A stretch of DNA of 26,418 nucleotides from Verrucomicrobiota bacterium (lineage in GTDB: Bacteria > Verrucomicrobiota > Verrucomicrobiia > Verrucomicrobiales > DEV007). The stretch's first letter is position 1. The number at the start of each line of letters is the position of its first letter. Both the position numbers and the translations under genes were made by a program. The stretch covers positions 1 through 26,418 of the forward strand of contig JAHDCN010000009.1 in NCBI GenBank assembly GCA_020629815.1. Direction: 5' to 3'. The notes under the pieces were generated by a model. That model made no database searches, was not told the DNA's origin, and saw nothing but the letters and a program-made list of their open reading frames with translations. Positions 25,132-26,418 of this stretch are shown here, in pieces.

Positions 25132-25713
25132 CTAAAAATAGTCAGGCTCTTGTCCCGATTTCCATTTAATATTACATCCGGAGCTGGGATACCAGGGCTC
25201 ACTGACTATTTCCCCGCTCAGGGTGCTCTCCACAGCACGTCGCAAGTCTGCTCCATCGATAGTTCCGCCTCGTCCCGGGCGGGTATCATCAAACTGCCCG
25301 GCATAGGTTAGCTTCAATTCGGAATCAAAGACGTAAAAATCAGGGGTGCAGGCTGCCGAATAGCTCTTGGCAACTGCCTGACTTTCGTCGTAGAGGTAGG
25401 GGAAATTCCAGCCGCTGGCTTCGGCAAATTGGACCATCTTTTCAGGAGAGTCTGCAGGGTAGTTTGCCACGTCATTTGCGCTGATAGCGATAGTTTGCAC
25501 GTTTTTTGCGGAAAAATCCGATGCCAGTTCCCCGAACTCCTTGGTCAGGTGCACGACAAAAGGGCAGTGATTGCAAACAAACGCAATCACCGTTGCTTGT
25601 TTACCTGTGGTCAGATCAGCCAGGGAATGCTCGGTTCCACTGCCATCTGGCAGGGTAAAATCCGGGGCCGACTGGCCACGCTTCAGTTGAAAAGTGGATG
25701 GAACTTCTGCCAT
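25132..25713 (-). CDS. Thioredoxin-fold redoxin (AhpC/TSA-like)
   Basis: This gene encodes 193 residues from the ATG at 25713 (MAEVPSTFQLKRGQSAPDF); the longer frame to 25863 would overlap the divergent rplI start and is unlikely. The fold shows the peroxiredoxin/TlpA pattern APDFTLPDGSG, an active site C47-N-H-C50 (FVCNHCPFVVHL), and CTPDFYVFD with the cis-proline. There is no signal peptide, so it is probably a cytoplasmic thiol oxidoreductase of the thioredoxin-like family often annotated as thioredoxin family protein. The C-terminal region holds GGTIDGADLRRAVE, with a further cysteine near SSGCNIKW; its role is unknown. It shares a 148-base divergent region with rplI. Confidence 0.9.
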   Translation of the reverse strand: MAEVPSTFQLKRGQSAPDFTLPDGSGTEHSLADLTTGKQATVIAFVCNHCPFVVHLTKEFGELASDFSAKNVQTIAISANDVANYPADSPEKMVQFAEASGWNFPYLYDESQAVAKSYSAACTPDFYVFDSELKLTYAGQFDDTRPGRGGTIDGADLRRAVESTLSGEIVSEPWYPSSGCNIKWKSGQEPDYF

Positions 25714-25795
25714 GTCGCAAAAGAGACGAGAATGCTGTCCGGGTAAAGCAAATTTCCGGGATTCGTAACCCCGTAAAACTTCCCGCAGGTCCTGT

Positions 25796-25824
25796 TTGAC
25801 AAACACCCCAATCGAGCCTACATG
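25796..25824 (+). promoter_or_regulatory. Promoter candidate for rplI
   Basis: A perfect TTGACA at 25796-25801 is followed after 17 bases by TACATG (25819-25824), a weak -10 with 3 of 6 consensus bases. It lies 38 bases before the rplI ATG in the divergent gap. The spacing is ideal but the -10 is poor. Confidence 0.45.
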
Positions 25825-25861
25825 TCCCGCTCTTTTTCCAATTCCAATTTCCGTCCAGATC

Positions 25862-26353
25862 ATGGCAACTACAGAAGTAATCCTGCGTGAGAAAATCGAA
25901 AACCTCGGAGCCGAGGCCGACGTCGTGAAAGTAAAGCGTGGCTTTGCCCGTAATTTTCTGCTTCCTCAAGGGAAAGCTTTCGAAGCAACCAAAGGCAACC
26001 TGCGTCATTTAGAGCACCTTCAGGAAATCCGCGCTAAGCGTGAAGCTGAAGAGCTTGCTGAAGCAGAAAATGCCGCAAACCGCCTGAAGAAGCTCCGGAT
26101 CAGCCTGTTTCTCTCTATGGGTGAGGGCGGTAAAGCCTTCGGTGCGATTACTTCTGCTGATATTGTGAAAGAGATCGGTGAGAAAAGTAGGCTGAAGTTG
26201 GACGCCAAGCAGATCGTTCTGAAAAAGCCGATCAAGACTTTGGGCAACTACGACATTCCTGTGAAGATTCACCCGGACGTTCCTGCAGAAGTGACGATTC
26301 GGGTGAAGCCGGAAGAATCCGGAGACGCTGCTGAAGAGGAAGCGGCCGAGTAA
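25862..26353 (+). CDS. rplI: 50S ribosomal protein L9
   Basis: This gene encodes 163 residues from the ATG at 25862; the frame is open upstream, but only this start gives the family N-terminus (MATTEVILREKIENLGAEAD). The L9 signature VVKVKRGFARNFLLPQGKAF lies at about 21-40, followed by the long connecting helix (HLEHLQEIRAKREAEELA) and the C-terminal domain (KAFGAITSADIVKEI). L9 binds 23S rRNA near the L1 stalk. The length is slightly above the usual ~150, because of a short acidic C-terminal tail (EESGDAAEEEAAE). In many bacteria rplI follows rpsF, ssb and rpsR; here it stands alone with its own promoter candidate and terminator. Confidence 0.97.
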   Translation: MATTEVILREKIENLGAEADVVKVKRGFARNFLLPQGKAFEATKGNLRHLEHLQEIRAKREAEELAEAENAANRLKKLRISLFLSMGEGGKAFGAITSADIVKEIGEKSRLKLDAKQIVLKKPIKTLGNYDIPVKIHPDVPAEVTIRVKPEESGDAAEEEAAE

Positions 26354-26380
26354 TTCGGAATCTCCAAAATAGAATTTCAA

Positions 26381-26411
26381 AGAGGCGTCACGTTTATGTG
26401 GCGCCTTTTTT
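26381..26411 (+). terminator. Rho-independent terminator after rplI
   Basis: GGCGTCAC (26384-26391) and GTGGCGCC (26398-26405) pair as an 8-bp stem with one G-T pair and a 6-base loop. The pairing extends by outer A-T pairs, and six T residues follow. It starts 28 bases after the rplI stop. Confidence 0.9.
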
Positions 26412-26418
26412 GTGGGCA

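Noticed and set aside
25714..25863. A longer N-terminus for the thioredoxin-fold gene
   Set aside because: It would overlap the rplI start and promoter region and adds residues not typical of the family.

Overview
The window looks like chromosomal DNA of a free-living Gram-negative bacterium of the PVC group, most probably a marine-type member of Verrucomicrobiota. This is an inference from gene content, not from a marker tree. The clues are a three-gene succinate dehydrogenase (sdhCAB), two sulfatases, a Tat-exported Gfo/Idh/MocA oxidoreductase, a sodium:solute symporter, a sigma factor with TPR neighbours, and several genes with no clear Shine-Dalgarno sequence or with TTG/GTG starts. Base composition is near 50 % GC. 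I found no rRNA, tRNA, CRISPR array, insertion sequence or phage gene.

Layout. Bases 1-560 (+): the last 42 codons of glutamate synthase small subunit (gltD), then a small exported protein. Bases 567-6763 (-): a tightly packed run read from right to left, namely a Tat-exported oxidoreductase, a DUF58 membrane protein, a transglutaminase-like membrane protein (4-nt overlap with DUF58), a TPR protein and a serine beta-lactamase-family hydrolase. A 22-bp-period repeat holding two GGTC-N3-GACC dyads lies just upstream of the run. Bases 6893-8508 (-): HIT protein, an unrecognised protein with a possible ATP-cone-like fold, and the ribonucleotide reductase repressor nrdR, preceded by two NrdR-box-like sites. 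Bases 8617-10432: a sulfatase without signal peptide (-) and, divergently, a histidine-rich lipoprotein (+).

Bases 10449-15489 (-): a ClpX-like AAA+ ATPase lacking the zinc-binding domain, then the sdhCAB operon with a good terminator after sdhB. Bases 15626-18559: an exported iduronate-sulfatase-like enzyme (-) and a divergent lone polysaccharide flippase (+). Bases 18560-19219 contain no intact gene. They hold a relic of trpB that still carries the PLP-lysine motif, several inverted repeats and a strongly AT-rich patch.

Bases 19220-21336 (-): an RluD-type pseudouridine synthase and an exported SGNH hydrolase. Bases 21415-23531 (-): an ECF-like sigma factor and two TPR proteins, possibly a regulatory set. 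Bases 23642-25713 (-): a sodium:solute symporter and a thioredoxin-fold protein. Bases 25862-26411 (+): ribosomal protein L9 with its own promoter candidate and a strong terminator.

Most genes are recognisable housekeeping or carbohydrate-sulfate utilisation genes. The parts most worth a second look are the nrdR region with its unknown neighbour, the double dyad upstream of the oxidoreductase run, the ClpX-like paralogue, the sigma/TPR trio and the trpB relic.
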